The notes: generated by a model not told the origin, from the letters alone. A stretch of DNA of 64,000 bases from Gammaproteobacteria bacterium (GCA_003252455.1 QKED01000003.1:1-64000), one strand, 5' to 3'; shown: positions 49,147 through 59,422, counted from the first letter of the stretch. Translations and numbers: made by a program.

Positions 49147-50558
49147 GTTCCGAGCACGGGCTGAGATTCGAGATCGCCGAATCTGCGCACGAGGTGCGCT
49201 GGCCAGGCCTCGCTTGGCTGGAGCTCACCGCATGGATCGGCCCGCATAAGGTCTGGTGCCAAACGGATGGGGACCGAGAGGGGCCGGTCAGCTGGACCTG
49301 GGTCGACCTCCTGGCTGGGCTGGCGCGTGCCTGGCCGTGGTTACTGTTGGAGGAGGGTAGTCCGCTTCCACTCGAAATTACCACGCCGAATCAGTTACGC
49401 AGTGAGGCGGAGGCGCGCTGGGCACGCTATCCCCGTGCGGTTGCCGAACGCGAAGAGGAGGAGCTGTTCGGTTTCATGATGAATCATGACCTTGCGCGCT
49501 TCTTGAGAGGTATCTACCTTCCCACCCTTTGGGTCGAGCGCGTAGGCAAGGAGTATATGCTCTGGTCGCTCGAATTCGACGCGCCGGTCATGCGCCCTGC
49601 GGCCGAGGTGGTTGGCTGTTTAGAGGCGCTCGGTGACTCTCTTGCCGAGCATCTTGCTCCGTCGACTGAGGCACGTGCGGTACAAGCCGCTGCTCAGTGG
49701 CAGGGGCGAATGCAGAGGGTGAACGAAACCACTCTCACCTACGCCACCGGTCTATCCGCTAGTGAGATCGAGCAGTTGGCTGGCGATGAGTCACCAGCAG
49801 AATTCTTCTCGTGCGACACAGATGACACGGACCCTGTGACCCGGTTGGAGCAGAGCGAATTGCTCGCCGTCGCTCGTATGACCAAGGGTGTCGCTTGGCG
49901 ATCGCGTGCGATTATCCTCGGGCACATCAAAGAGCTGCACAAGAGTGACACACCGCTCCTTGATGAGTGGGTTAGTCGGCTTCCTGCGCTCGATAGGTAC
50001 GGAACGCTCGCCTACCAACAAGGCTATGAGTTAGCGCGACGCTTACGTACGGTCTGCGCATGCACAACGGGCCCTGTCGATATCGAAGCGCTGATGCGGG
50101 AGTTAGGCGTGACGCTCAAGGAGATCCAACTACCTGAGGCGACTGGGGTCGACGCGATCGCCGCCTGGGGACCCAATCATGGCCCGGCCATCTTGCTCAA
50201 TCGCGCAGCCCGCCCTGGCACACCCTTTGGCTATCGCGCGACGCTCGCGCATGAGCTGTGCCACCTGCTCTGTGACCGTGCCACTGCGTTGCCGCTCGTC
50301 GAGGTGCTGGGCGGACAGGTGCCTAAACACCCAGAACAGAGGGCTAACGCCTTTGCCGCCGAGTTTCTTCTTCCCCAAAAGGAGGCGGCGGAGCGCGTGC
50401 GTCATGCGTCGAGTGTCGTCGAGGCCGCTGCCGAGCTGAGCCGAACCTATCAGGTCAGCCGAGAACTCACCTTCCGCCAGATCACCAATAGCTCCCTCGA
50501 ATTGAATGCACAGGATCGCTTGGCGCTGGATCAGTGGAAGTCAGCGCGGGCTGAATAG
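49122..50558 (+). CDS. ImmA/IrrE-type zinc metallopeptidase with novel N-terminal domain
   Basis: 478 residues from a GTG. The C-terminal third (about 300-450) is an ImmA/IrrE-like peptidase: zinc motif His377-Glu378-Leu-Cys-His381 (ATLAHELCHLLCD), third ligand probably Glu414 in NAFAAEFLLP. The first 300 residues are unfamiliar, with a Trp-rich start (VRWPGLAWLELTAWIG) and no obvious helix-turn-helix. Relatives cleave repressors to induce phage, mobile-element or stress genes. The fusion and neighbours suggest a defence or element-control role (inference). Confidence 0.75.
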   Translation: MAEAVRSIGSEHGLRFEIAESAHEVRWPGLAWLELTAWIGPHKVWCQTDGDREGPVSWTWVDLLAGLARAWPWLLLEEGSPLPLEITTPNQLRSEAEARWARYPRAVAEREEEELFGFMMNHDLARFLRGIYLPTLWVERVGKEYMLWSLEFDAPVMRPAAEVVGCLEALGDSLAEHLAPSTEARAVQAAAQWQGRMQRVNETTLTYATGLSASEIEQLAGDESPAEFFSCDTDDTDPVTRLEQSELLAVARMTKGVAWRSRAIILGHIKELHKSDTPLLDEWVSRLPALDRYGTLAYQQGYELARRLRTVCACTTGPVDIEALMRELGVTLKEIQLPEATGVDAIAAWGPNHGPAILLNRAARPGTPFGYRATLAHELCHLLCDRATALPLVEVLGGQVPKHPEQRANAFAAEFLLPQKEAAERVRHASSVVEAAAELSRTYQVSRELTFRQITNSSLELNAQDRLALDQWKSARAE

Positions 50559-50635
50559 CTCTCTTCGAATGAAGTGCACTCTGCGGTGGTGGATGACGTT
50601 TTATCCAGATTCACGCCATATCGAGAAGTTGTTCG

Positions 50636-51304
50636 ATGACTCTCCTGCTTACTCTTTCAGAGACCGATCTAGAGACGAGCATCGCAGGCACCGGACTTCT
50701 GCTCGACCATAAACGCCCCATTCCCTACGAGCTGACTTTTTCCCACCTCCCCGCCCAAGACCCCGAATCCCCCATCGACGCCATCGAGTGGGGCATTCAC
50801 CTCCGCGACGTTGAAGGCCGCCCCTGGAGCGCCACCGGTCGCACCCCGAGCGACTTCCTGCTCGAACGCCTCGCCGCCACCCAGTTCGACAACTGGCGCC
50901 TCTGCCTGCCCGTCGACGATGCCCCCGACGCGCTTCGCGCCCTGTTCGACGCCCCCCTCTGCGCGAATATCCGCTACAGCAGCGACGACCGTCTCTACCG
51001 CTCCCTACGCCTGCGCGGCGAGTGGGTACAGGTGATGTGCAGATCCTCCACCCTTTACTTTGACCTGGCGCTCAACAGTACCGATGAGTTGCTCTATGCG
51101 CGCCTTCAGGCTGGATACTGCTACGACCAAAACACCCCCTTGAGTACTCTCTCGCGCATGGATGAACTCCCCGCCTTACTGTTCGAGGTGGGCGAACCGG
51201 CCCTGCTCTTCAGGCGTAACACGGGTTACCTGGACGCGGATGGACAGTGGAGCGAGAGCGTATGGCCGCAGCCGCTACGCTTCTCGCCGAGCGAAACACG
51301 GTAG
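50636..51304 (+). CDS. Protein of unknown function in ImmA/IrrE island
   Basis: 222 residues, soluble, mixed alpha/beta, with no recognised motif. Segments such as LLLDHKRPIPYELTFSHLPAQ and SSTLYFDLALNSTDELLYARLQAGY look like a real folded protein. It lies 77 bases after the protease gene on the same strand and ends convergently against the LysR gene. It may be the last gene of the island. Confidence 0.55.
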   Translation: MTLLLTLSETDLETSIAGTGLLLDHKRPIPYELTFSHLPAQDPESPIDAIEWGIHLRDVEGRPWSATGRTPSDFLLERLAATQFDNWRLCLPVDDAPDALRALFDAPLCANIRYSSDDRLYRSLRLRGEWVQVMCRSSTLYFDLALNSTDELLYARLQAGYCYDQNTPLSTLSRMDELPALLFEVGEPALLFRRNTGYLDADGQWSESVWPQPLRFSPSETR

Positions 51305-51311
51305 CTCACCT

Positions 51312-52196
51312 TCAACGACCGAGATGGGGGGTGTGCGCCAGCATCTCGCGGATCGCCTGACGCAGGCGTGCCACCACCTGGGCGTCGGTCTCACCGCCGG
51401 TGAGCAGCACCAGCTCCACGTCGGGCAGGGTGGGGAGGGCGTGGTCTAGGCGTTGCAGGTCGCCCTCCAGCCAGCGGGCACTGCGCACGCCGACACCGAG
51501 TCCGGCGCGCACCGCGGCGCGCAGCCCCGCCAGGCTCGGGGTGGAGAGCACCAGGCGCCAGGGCAGACCGGCGCGGTCGAGGGCGGCGAGCACCGCGTTG
51601 CGGAAGATGCACGGCGCCACCGGCAGCACCAGCGGCAGGGGCGTGCCCGGCTCCCAGGCAAAGCCCTCGGCGGCCACCCACACCCGTGGCAGGCGCTCGA
51701 TGAACTCCCCCTGGGCCCCGGGCGGGAAGGCCTCGCCGGGGTCCTGAAACAGCACGGTGAGGTCCAGTTCGCCGCTGGCCACCGCCTCGCGCAGACGCAG
51801 GTTGGCGTCTACCCGCACCTCCAACTGCACGCCAGGGTGGAGCCGGGTGAAGTGCGCCAACAGGTCGGCCAGACCCCCTTCGGCGATCTCCTGTGCGGCT
51901 CCGAGACGCACGCGCCCCTGGAGCCGCGTCTGCGCCAGGGCACCGAGCGCCTCGTCGTTGAGCGCCAGCAGGCGACGGGCGTAGCCGAGCAGCAACTCGC
52001 CCCGCTCGGTGGGCGCCAGATTGCGTGTGTCGCGCAGTAGCAGTGGGCCGCCGACGCGCTCCTCCAGGCGGCGGATCTGCTGGCTGACGGTCGATTGGGT
52101 GCGGTGCAGCCGTTCCGCCGCACGGGTAAAGCCCTCGCCCTCCACCACGGTGACGAAGGTGCGTAGCAGCTCCAGGTCCAGCTCTCGGATATTCAT
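51312..52196 (-). CDS. LysR-family transcriptional regulator
   Basis: 294 residues: an N-terminal winged helix-turn-helix (LELLRTFVTVVEGEGFTRAAERLHRTQSTVSQQIRRLEE) and a periplasmic-binding-like effector domain (about 90-290). Divergent from the tautomerase/flavoprotein/GST operon with a 103-base gap, the usual arrangement for a LysR regulator of the neighbouring operon. The gap holds an AT-rich GATTAAATCATTTC-type sequence suitable for a LysR T-n11-A site. Effector unknown. Confidence 0.9.
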   Translation of the reverse strand: MNIRELDLELLRTFVTVVEGEGFTRAAERLHRTQSTVSQQIRRLEERVGGPLLLRDTRNLAPTERGELLLGYARRLLALNDEALGALAQTRLQGRVRLGAAQEIAEGGLADLLAHFTRLHPGVQLEVRVDANLRLREAVASGELDLTVLFQDPGEAFPPGAQGEFIERLPRVWVAAEGFAWEPGTPLPLVLPVAPCIFRNAVLAALDRAGLPWRLVLSTPSLAGLRAAVRAGLGVGVRSARWLEGDLQRLDHALPTLPDVELVLLTGGETDAQVVARLRQAIREMLAHTPHLGR

Positions 52197-52299
52197 CGCA
52201 AAATCGAATAAGTGTTATGCGATTAAATCATTTCACAAATGGGTGCGAGGGGGCCACCCTTTGCACAAAACAATCCACGCCGACCGCAAGGAGCCTCCC

Positions 52300-52701
52300 A
52301 TGCCCTACATCGACCTGCGCCTCTCCCGTACCCCGACCACAGAACAGGCCGCGCGCCTCGCCGAGGGGATCACCGACGCCATGGCCCAGCTCATGGGCAA
52401 GCGCCGCGCCGTTACCGCCGTGCATATCGCCAGTGACGACAAGCGTGCTGACGCCAGCCTCTGGACCATCGCCGCAGTCCCCGTCACCCAGCCTACCGCC
52501 TATCTCGATGTGAAGATCACCCAAGGCACCAACACCCCCGAGGAGAAGGCCGCCCTCATCGCCAGGCTCGACCGGCTCCTACGCGACACCCTCGGCGAGC
52601 TGGCCGAGGCGAGCTACATCCTCATCCACGAGGTGAGCGCCGACGCCTGGGGTTACGCCGGGCGCACCCAGGCCGCGCGCAAGCTGGAGGCGAGCCAATG
52701 A
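52300..52701 (+). CDS. Tautomerase-family protein
   Basis: 133 residues of the 4-oxalocrotonate tautomerase superfamily. After Met removal the catalytic Pro1 is exposed (MPYIDLRLSRTPT). The length suggests a doubled beta-alpha-beta unit. AAGGAG precedes the ATG, which was chosen over an upstream open frame for the Pro. First gene of a coupled three-gene operon; substrate unknown. Confidence 0.85.
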   Translation: MPYIDLRLSRTPTTEQAARLAEGITDAMAQLMGKRRAVTAVHIASDDKRADASLWTIAAVPVTQPTAYLDVKITQGTNTPEEKAALIARLDRLLRDTLGELAEASYILIHEVSADAWGYAGRTQAARKLEASQ

Positions 52702-53189
52702 CCTTTCACCCTGGCGAGCTTGCCGCGCAACAGCGCTTCACCCCCGAGGCCGACGACGCGCGGCGCGACGCCCTCGCACGCATCATCGGCCACACGCTGA
52801 GCGACGGGCAGTGGCGCTTTATCGACCAGCGCCCCTTCTTCTTCCTCGCCACCGCCAGTGCCGACGGTGCCTGTGACTGCAGCTTTCGCGGCAGCGAGTC
52901 GGGGCAGGCGAGTGCCGCTCGCGTCATCGATGCGCAGACGCTCTGGTTCCCCGACTACCCCGGTAACGGCCTGTTCAACAGCCTTGGCAACCTCGTCAGC
53001 AATCCACAGCTCGGCCTGCTCTTCATCGACTTCGCCGCCCAGCGCCGCCTGCGCGTCAACGGCCACGCCGAACTGCTCGACACCCCGAAGGCGTGGGCCG
53101 CACACTGGCCCGACGCCCCCCGCGCCGTGCGCGTGCAGGTCGAGCAGGTCTACTGGAACTGCTCCAAGCGCATACCCATCCAGCCCTGA
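52698..53189 (+). CDS. Pyridoxamine 5'-phosphate oxidase-family flavoprotein
   Basis: 163 residues with a split-barrel FMN-binding fold: QRPFFFLATASADGACDCSFRG, LWFPDYPGNGLFNSLGNLVSNPQLGLLFIDF, RLRVNGHAEL. Start overlaps the tautomerase stop (ATGA). It may be an FMN-dependent reductase/oxidase acting with the tautomerase and GST in detoxification (inference). Confidence 0.85.
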   Translation: MTFHPGELAAQQRFTPEADDARRDALARIIGHTLSDGQWRFIDQRPFFFLATASADGACDCSFRGSESGQASAARVIDAQTLWFPDYPGNGLFNSLGNLVSNPQLGLLFIDFAAQRRLRVNGHAELLDTPKAWAAHWPDAPRAVRVQVEQVYWNCSKRIPIQP

Positions 53190-53200
53190 CAGGAGTCCCC

Positions 53201-53797
53201 ATGTCCGCCATCACCCTCTACGAACACCCCCTCTCCGGCAACTGCTACAAGGTGCGCCTGCTCCTCGCCCTGCTCGGCCTCGACTACCAGAGCGAGCAGG
53301 TCGATATCCTCAAAGGCGCGAGCCAGACCGCCGAATTCAAACAGATGAACCCGCGTGGGCAGATCCCCGTGCTGCGCGATGGCGAAGCACTGATCTGGGA
53401 CTCCATGGCGATCCTCGTCTACCTCGCCCGCCGCTACGGCGGCGACGCCTGGCGGCCCAGCGACGCCCTCGGTGAGGCGCAGGTGATGCAGTGGCTCGCC
53501 CTCTCCGAGAACGAGCTGCTCTACGGCCTCGCCCGCGCCCGTGCCGTCAAGGTGCTCGGTCGCCCCTTCGATCTGGCCCAGTGCCAGGCCGAAGGCCACG
53601 CCGGGCTCGGCGTGCTGGAGGGGCGGTTGCAGGAGAGTGAGTGGTTGATCGGCGAGCGCCCCACCATCGCCGACATCGCCTGCTACCCCTACGTGCGCCT
53701 CGCGCCCATGGGTGAGGTGAGCCTGGAGGGCTACCCCGCCGTGCGTAGCTGGATGGCCCGGCTGGAGGCGCTGCCCGCCTTCGTCCCCTTCGATTAG
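53201..53797 (+). CDS. Glutathione S-transferase
   Basis: 198 residues with a thioredoxin-like N-terminal domain (ITLYEHPLSGNCYKVRLLLAL, the conserved cis-Pro in GQIPVL, and IWDSMAILVYLA) and an all-helical C-terminal domain (ADIACYPYVRLAP). Third gene of the LysR-linked operon, 11 bases after the flavoprotein. Likely conjugates an electrophile. Confidence 0.9.
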   Translation: MSAITLYEHPLSGNCYKVRLLLALLGLDYQSEQVDILKGASQTAEFKQMNPRGQIPVLRDGEALIWDSMAILVYLARRYGGDAWRPSDALGEAQVMQWLALSENELLYGLARARAVKVLGRPFDLAQCQAEGHAGLGVLEGRLQESEWLIGERPTIADIACYPYVRLAPMGEVSLEGYPAVRSWMARLEALPAFVPFD

Positions 53798-53826
53798 GAG
53801 AACCCACAACCACCCGGCATGGAGAG

Positions 53827-53927
53827 GCGGAGTCACAAGCCCACGGCTTGTGTCGGGAGTCAGGCCAGGCCGTGGTCAAGCCGTTGGCTTGACGCTCCAA
53901 GGCGCATTGCCACGCAGCGCGAGGTGC
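53827..53927. repeat. REP-like palindromic repeat, copy 1
   Basis: A 101-base unit repeated at 53966-54066. Its 69-base core (53830-53898) is bounded by GGAG(T/C)C and GCTCC, with two internal palindromes of type CAAGCC-nnn-GGCTTG. Probably a mobile REP/MITE-like element. Confidence 0.75.
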
Positions 53928-53965
53928 ATGAGGCCATCGCCCCGTGACCCCAGGTGGCCGGTAGC

Positions 53966-54066
53966 GCGGAGCCACAAGCCAACGGCTTGTATCGGGAGTC
54001 TGGCCAGGCCGTGGTCAAGCCGTTGGCTTAACGCTCCAAGGCGCATCGCCACGCAGCGCGTGGTGC
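53966..54066. repeat. REP-like palindromic repeat, copy 2
   Basis: Same 101-base unit as copy 1, about 90 percent identical, period 139 bases. Core 53969-54037. The remaining bases 54067-54383 up to the RRM gene hold nothing else I recognise. Confidence 0.75.
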
Positions 54067-54383
54067 CAGGGGCAGTAACTCCCCCAGGCAGGTAGCACGC
54101 CGAATCCCGCAAGGAGCACAGCGGGTCGCAGGGCTCGGCGCGTTGAATTTTGGCGGCGCAATTGGAGCATGGCCCTGGATTTCGCGCGTTTCATCCGGGC
54201 TACGGTCGCTGTTTGCGCGCAGGGGGGGAGGAACTGAGCGAAAAAGGTCTGCTGACCGACGGATGGCGACGAGTGTCGCCAGCCACAACGAGAAAGGGGG
54301 CCGAAGCCCCCTTTCTGTTGCATCTCATGTGCTCTGTATGCGTCAGGGCCTCGCGGCCCGCAACAGCTCACATCAGCTGCGGC

Positions 54384-54656
54384 TCAGTAGCGTCGACCGC
54401 CGCCACCGTGCTCGGCGCGCGGCTTGGCCTGATTGACCTTCACTGCGCGGCCACGGATCTGCTGATCGTTGAGGCCCTTGATGGCGGCATCCGCCTCGGA
54501 GTTATTGGGCATCTCGACGAAGCCGAAACCCTTGGACTGGCCGGTCATACGGTCGATCAGCACGGAGCAGCTATCCACGGTACCAAAGGCCTCGAAGGCC
54601 TCGCGCAGGTCGCCATCGGTCACACTATAGGCAAGGTTGCCAACATATATATTCAT
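54384..54656 (-). CDS. RRM-domain RNA-binding protein
   Basis: A 90-residue single RNA-recognition motif: RNP2 IYVGNL (3-8), RNP1 KGFGFVEM (42-49), and a Gly/Arg-rich tail (HGGGGRRY). Bacterial proteins of this kind are often cold-induced RNA chaperones. The upstream leader on the minus strand is AT-rich. Partner RNAs unknown. Confidence 0.93.
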   Translation of the reverse strand: MNIYVGNLAYSVTDGDLREAFEAFGTVDSCSVLIDRMTGQSKGFGFVEMPNNSEADAAIKGLNDQQIRGRAVKVNQAKPRAEHGGGGRRY

Positions 54657-55223
<567 letters not shown>

Positions 55224-55297
55224 TGACGGGGAGAGAATCCGCCCCTCGCTGTAGGAGCGCCCCATGGGCGCGATGGCCTTGCGAAGCAATGGGCACA

Positions 55298-55365
55298 GAG
55301 CCACACGCCAACGGCTTGTGAGGGGGGGGGGGCTAGGCACGGTCAAGCCGTTGGCTTGGCGCTCC
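55298..55365. repeat. REP-like palindromic repeat, copy 3
   Basis: A diverged 68-base copy of the core at 53830-53898, with GAGCCACACGCCAACGGCTTG at one end and GTCAAGCCGTTGGCTTGGCG at the other and a 10-G run in the middle. It lies 57 bases before the DUF255 gene. Confidence 0.65.
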
Positions 55366-55422
55366 GGCTTGGCGCTCCGGCTTGGGGTGGCGATGGGGGG
55401 CGACCGTCCCCACATCCCTGGG

Positions 55423-57768
55423 ATGCGCAGCCTAACTCTTCCCCAAATCTCCCTAACCCTCCTGGGCCTGCTGCTCGCCTTCACCACCGGAGCCACCCCC
55501 ATGCACCCACCCGAACTCGCCGCCCGCCTGGCCGAGGCGCTCGCCGTCCAGGGGGCGGATTACCGCCCGCGCACGGAGCACTTCAACGCCGACGGTGCGC
55601 CCAAGTACACCAACCGGCTGATCCTGGAGCCCTCGCCCTACCTGCACCAGCACGCGCACAACCCGGTGGATTGGTACCCCTGGGGCGAGGAGGCGCTGGC
55701 CAAGGCGCGCGCGGAGAACCGGCCGATCCTGGTCTCCATCGGTTACGCCACCTGCCACTGGTGCCACGTGATGGAGCGCGAGAGCTTCGAGGACGAGTCG
55801 GTGGCGGCGCTGCTCAACGCCTACTTCGTGCCGATCAAGGTGGACCGCGAGCAGCGCCCGGACCTGGATGCCGCCTACATGGCCGCCTCGCTGTTGCAGA
55901 ACGGCAGCGGCGGTTGGCCGCTCAACGTGCTGCTGACGCCCGAGGGCGAGCCCTTCTTCTCCGGCACCTACTTCCCGCGCGACAACTTCATCGCCCTCTT
56001 AAATCGCGCCCAGGAGATCTGGCGCAGCGACGAGGCGGGGCTGCGCAGTCAGGCGCACGACCTGGCGGCGGGGATCCGGCGTATGCACGCGGCGCGTCAC
56101 GGCGCGGCGGCGCTGCCTAAGGAGGCGGCGCAGTCGGCGGCGGCGGCCATCATTGGGCAGTACGACGAGTTCGAGGGGGGCTTTGGTCAGGCGCCCAAGT
56201 TCCCCCACGAGGGGCATCTGTTGCTGCTGCTCGACCAGGCGGAGCGCCACGGCGACCGCATGGCGCGCGAGGCGGCGCTCGGCACCCTGCGTGCCATGGC
56301 GCGCGGCGGCATCCACGACCAGGTGGGCGGCGGCTTCGCCCGCTACAGCACCGACAACAGCTGGCTGGTGCCGCACTTCGAGAAGATGCTCTACAACCAG
56401 GCGCTGCTCGCCCGCGCCTACCTGCACGCCTACCGCCTCAGCGGCGAGGCCAGCCTCGCCCGCGTGGTGCGCCGCACCCTCGACTACACCCTGCGTGAGA
56501 TGCAGGCCCCGGAGGGCGGCTTCTACTCGGCCACCGATGCGGACAGTGAGGGCCGTGAGGGGGCCTTCTTCGTCTGGCGCGAGGAGGCGTTGGACACCGT
56601 GCTCGACGAGGAGGAGATGCAGTTGGCCCGCGCCATCTTCGAGATCCGCCCGCATGGCAACTTCGAGGGCGACACCATCCTCCATCTGCCGCGTCCGCTG
56701 GCGGAGGTGGCCAAGGCGCAAGGGAGCGACGAGGCGACCCTCACCACGCGCCTCGACACCCTGCTCGACAAGCTCTACACCGAGCGCGAGCGGCGCATCC
56801 ACCCGCTGCGCGACGACAAGCAGCTCACCGCCTGGAACGGCATGCTCATCACCGCCCTGGCCGAGGCGGGCTGGTGGTTGCACGAGCCGCGCTACCTCGA
56901 CGCCGCGCGCCATGCCGCCGACTTTTTGTGGCGGCACAACCGCCACCGTGAAGGCCAGCTCTACCGTGCCCACCTGAACGGCGGCTCCTCGACCCCCGCC
57001 ACGGCGGAGGACTACGCCTACCTCGGCGAGGGGCTGGTGGCGCTCTACGATGCCGATGGCGACCCGGCGTGGCTCGCCCGCGCCCGCGAGCTGGCCGATG
57101 CGCTCATCGCGCGCTTCGCCGACCCGGACCACGGCGGCCTCTACATGAGCGAGAACAGCGACCTGGGTGGCTTCACCCGCCTCATCGAGAGTCACGACGG
57201 CGCCATCCCCTCGGGCAACTCGGTGGGGCTGCGCCTCTTCACCCGGCTGGCGCGGCGCACGGGCGAGCCGCGCTACCGCGAGGCCGCCGAGCGGCTGCTC
57301 GGCGCCTTCGCCGCGCAGATCGCTCAGCAGCCGAGCGCTTACAGCTATATGTTGCTCGCCGCCGAGGAGCTGCGCGCCGGGGAGGTGGGGCCGCTCGCCT
57401 ACAGTGCCAACGGCGCCCTGCGCCTGGAGCTGCGCCGTGCCGAGGGTGGCGCTGTGCGCATCCGCCTCAGCCTGCGCGAGGGGTGGCACTGCAACGCCGC
57501 CGAGGTGAACGACCCCGAGTTGGTGCCGACGCGCATCGAGGGGGAGGGGGGCTGGCAGCTCGATGGGGTGGGGTATCCGCCCGGCGAGAGGGTCGCCCTC
57601 GGCAGTGCCGAGCCTGTTGCGCTCTATCAGGGCGACCTCGTGTTGGTGGCGACGCCGCGCTGGGTCGGGGAGGGGCGGCGTGGGCCGCTGCACATCGTGG
57701 TGGCGGTGCAGCTCTGTGGCTCCGGGCTCTGTCTGGCCCCGGAGCGGATCACCCTGCAACTGCCCTGA
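55423..57768 (+). CDS. Secreted DUF255 thioredoxin-like protein with DsbD-alpha-like C-terminus
   Basis: 781 residues from MRSLTLPQ, which gives an N-terminal hydrophobic signal ([14 protein letters not shown]). Residues about 60-220 are the DUF255 thioredoxin-like domain with CxxC Cys111-x2-Cys114 ([11 protein letters not shown]). An alpha/alpha-toroid region follows ([45 protein letters not shown]). The last about 120 residues resemble the DsbD N-terminal domain, including [15 protein letters not shown] with a Cys pair. It probably works in thiol-redox exchange in the periplasm. The fusion is unusual. Confidence 0.82.
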   Translation: MRSLTLPQISLTLLGLLLAFTTGATPMHPPELAARLAEALAVQGADYRPRTEHFNADGAPKYTNRLILEPSPYLHQHAHNPVDWYPWGEEALAKARAENRPILVSIGYATCHWCHVMERESFEDESVAALLNAYFVPIKVDREQRPDLDAAYMAASLLQNGSGGWPLNVLLTPEGEPFFSGTYFPRDNFIALLNRAQEIWRSDEAGLRSQAHDLAAGIRRMHAARHGAAALPKEAAQSAAAAIIGQYDEFEGGFGQAPKFPHEGHLLLLLDQAERHGDRMAREAALGTLRAMARGGIHDQVGGGFARYSTDNSWLVPHFEKMLYNQALLARAYLHAYRLSGEASLARVVRRTLDYTLREMQAPEGGFYSATDADSEGREGAFFVWREEALDTVLDEEEMQLARAIFEIRPHGNFEGDTILHLPRPLAEVAKAQGSDEATLTTRLDTLLDKLYTERERRIHPLRDDKQLTAWNGMLITALAEAGWWLHEPRYLDAARHAADFLWRHNRHREGQLYRAHLNGGSSTPATAEDYAYLGEGLVALYDADGDPAWLARARELADALIARFADPDHGGLYMSENSDLGGFTRLIESHDGAIPSGNSVGLRLFTRLARRTGEPRYREAAERLLGAFAAQIAQQPSAYSYMLLAAEELRAGEVGPLAYSANGALRLELRRAEGGAVRIRLSLREGWHCNAAEVNDPELVPTRIEGEGGWQLDGVGYPPGERVALGSAEPVALYQGDLVLVATPRWVGEGRRGPLHIVVAVQLCGSGLCLAPERITLQLP

Positions 57769-57890
57769 GGGGATTTTTCTTCGCGTGGTGCGGCAGGGCA
57801 CATTCGATACGTGGGGTTTGGGATAGTCTAGGGCGCGTGGTGCTCCGAGCCAGCACCCTGACCATCGACCGTTCACCAGGAGTCCCGACA

Positions 57891-58274
57891 ATGATGAAAC
57901 GATTTCTCCCCCTGTTGGCCCTCACCGCCCTGAGCGGCGCCCCGCTCCAGGCCGATGAGCTGCACGAACTCGCCGAGGCGGTGTGCAAGCGTGGTCTTGA
58001 GTGTGCCCGTCCGCAGATCGAGGCGATGCGCGCGCAGATGCCGCCCGAGATGGTGCAGATGATGGAGCAGACCCTCTCCGGGGCCTACTGCCAGCAGAGC
58101 AACTGGGTGACGGTCGACCGTGTCACTCACCCCAAGGAGTACGAGGCGGTGCGCCGCTGTCTGCAGGCGATGAACACCGCCAGCTGCGACCTCTATCTGG
58201 GCGAGGAGGAGATGCACCTGCCCGAGTGCGACGAGCTGCAGCGTATGGCCGAGGAGCAGGAGTCGCGTCAGTAG
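57891..58274 (+). CDS. Periplasmic six-Cys protein, unknown
   Basis: A 127-residue precursor with signal peptide MMKRFLPLLALTALSGAPLQA and six Cys in the mature part (32, 38, 67, 90, 99, 113), enough for three disulfides, and many acidic residues. AGGAG lies before the ATG. It follows the secreted thiol-redox gene by 122 bases, a plausible client (inference). Family not recognised. Confidence 0.7.
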   Translation: MMKRFLPLLALTALSGAPLQADELHELAEAVCKRGLECARPQIEAMRAQMPPEMVQMMEQTLSGAYCQQSNWVTVDRVTHPKEYEAVRRCLQAMNTASCDLYLGEEEMHLPECDELQRMAEEQESRQ

Positions 58275-58292
58275 GCGGACCCGCGCGCCGGC

Positions 58293-58327
58293 AGACCCGA
58301 TAGGCCCCTACGGCCTGTCGGGTCTTT
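58293..58327 (+). terminator. Rho-independent terminator
   Basis: AGACCCGATAGGCC, loop CCTAC, GGCCTGTCGGGTCT, then TTTTT: a 14-base stem with one mismatch. Confidence 0.85.
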
Positions 58328-58555
58328 TTGCGTCTGGGCGGCACGAACGGCGAACTTTCGTGACCCATAACACAATCGAGTGACCGGGAAGCGGGGAACA
58401 CTTTACTATAGCGGTCATACCCGCCCTCATTTTGGTGCATGTGCCGGTGTGGGGGGGAAGAGGGAGGCGCCTCTGGGTGCTGCGCAGGCAGCCACGGGGC
58501 CACGCAGGATGGCGAGTGGCCGACTGCTCGACTGACAACAGAGAGGTTCACTCCC

Positions 58556-59422
58556 ATGCAACGACTTACCCGCTACCTCTGTAGCCTGCTGCTTGCCCTG
58601 CCCCTGTGGGCCCACGCCGAGGGGGGCGCCCCCACGGAGGTGATGGCCCAGGACTACAGCTTTGGCGTGCTCTCCCAGCGCAGCGCCGTGCTCACCGCGC
58701 AGTACTGGAACCCGATCCTCGACTATGTCGAGAAGAGGAGTGGCGTACGCCTCACACTCAAGCTCGCGCGCACCGCCCCCGACTCCAACGCCGCCACCGA
58801 GCGCGGCGAGTACGACTTCGTCTACTCCAACACCATCTTCCAGCCGAAGATGGCCGAGGCCAACTACCAGGTGATCCTGCGCCCACGCGCCGAGGCGATC
58901 CGCGGTCAGATCGTCACCCTCGCGGACTCACCCATCCAACGCCTGGAGGAGCTGCAGGGTCACGAGGTGGGCTTCCCCTCGTTGGCCGCCTTCGTCGGCT
59001 ATGCCGTACCGATGAATCAGCTACTGCACGAGGGTATCGAGGTGACCCCGGTGTTCGGTGGTAACCAGGAGGGGATCATGGGCCAACTCAAGGTCGGTCG
59101 GGTTATCGCCGCCGGGGTCAACAGCCTGGTGATGCGGGCCTTCGCCGCGCGCGAGGGGGTCGAGTATCGCGTGCTCTGGCAGTCCGACGAGTTCCTCAAT
59201 CTGCCGATCAACGCGCACCCACGCGTGCCGCCGACGGTGGTCGAGAGGGTGCGTGCCGCCCTCGACGGCATGGATGCCGACCCGGAGGGGGCCGCCATCC
59301 TCGCGGCCAGCGCCCAGGTGATCGGGCAGAAGGGCGACCTCGGTTTTCGTGCCTCCTCCCAGGAGGACTACCACAGCTACATCGAGTTCTATCGCACCAC
59401 GCTGGTAAAGGACATCAAATAG
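58556..59422 (+). CDS. PhnD-like phosphate/phosphonate-type periplasmic binding protein
   Basis: A 288-residue precursor with signal peptide to LWAHA. It is a type 2 periplasmic-binding fold of the PhnD family (YSFGVLSQRSAVLTAQYWNPILDYVEKRSGV, GEYDFVYSNTIF, LEELQGHEVGFPS, YSFR-like end). No ABC permease or ATPase is adjacent. The gene 3 bases downstream is a membrane GGDEF sensor, so this is probably a signalling receptor, not a transporter subunit. Ligand unknown. Confidence 0.85.
   Translation: MQRLTRYLCSLLLALPLWAHAEGGAPTEVMAQDYSFGVLSQRSAVLTAQYWNPILDYVEKRSGVRLTLKLARTAPDSNAATERGEYDFVYSNTIFQPKMAEANYQVILRPRAEAIRGQIVTLADSPIQRLEELQGHEVGFPSLAAFVGYAVPMNQLLHEGIEVTPVFGGNQEGIMGQLKVGRVIAAGVNSLVMRAFAAREGVEYRVLWQSDEFLNLPINAHPRVPPTVVERVRAALDGMDADPEGAAILAASAQVIGQKGDLGFRASSQEDYHSYIEFYRTTLVKDIK

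Noticed and set aside
55999-57891. 630-residue minus-strand open frame
   Set aside because: Antisense shadow of the DUF255 gene.
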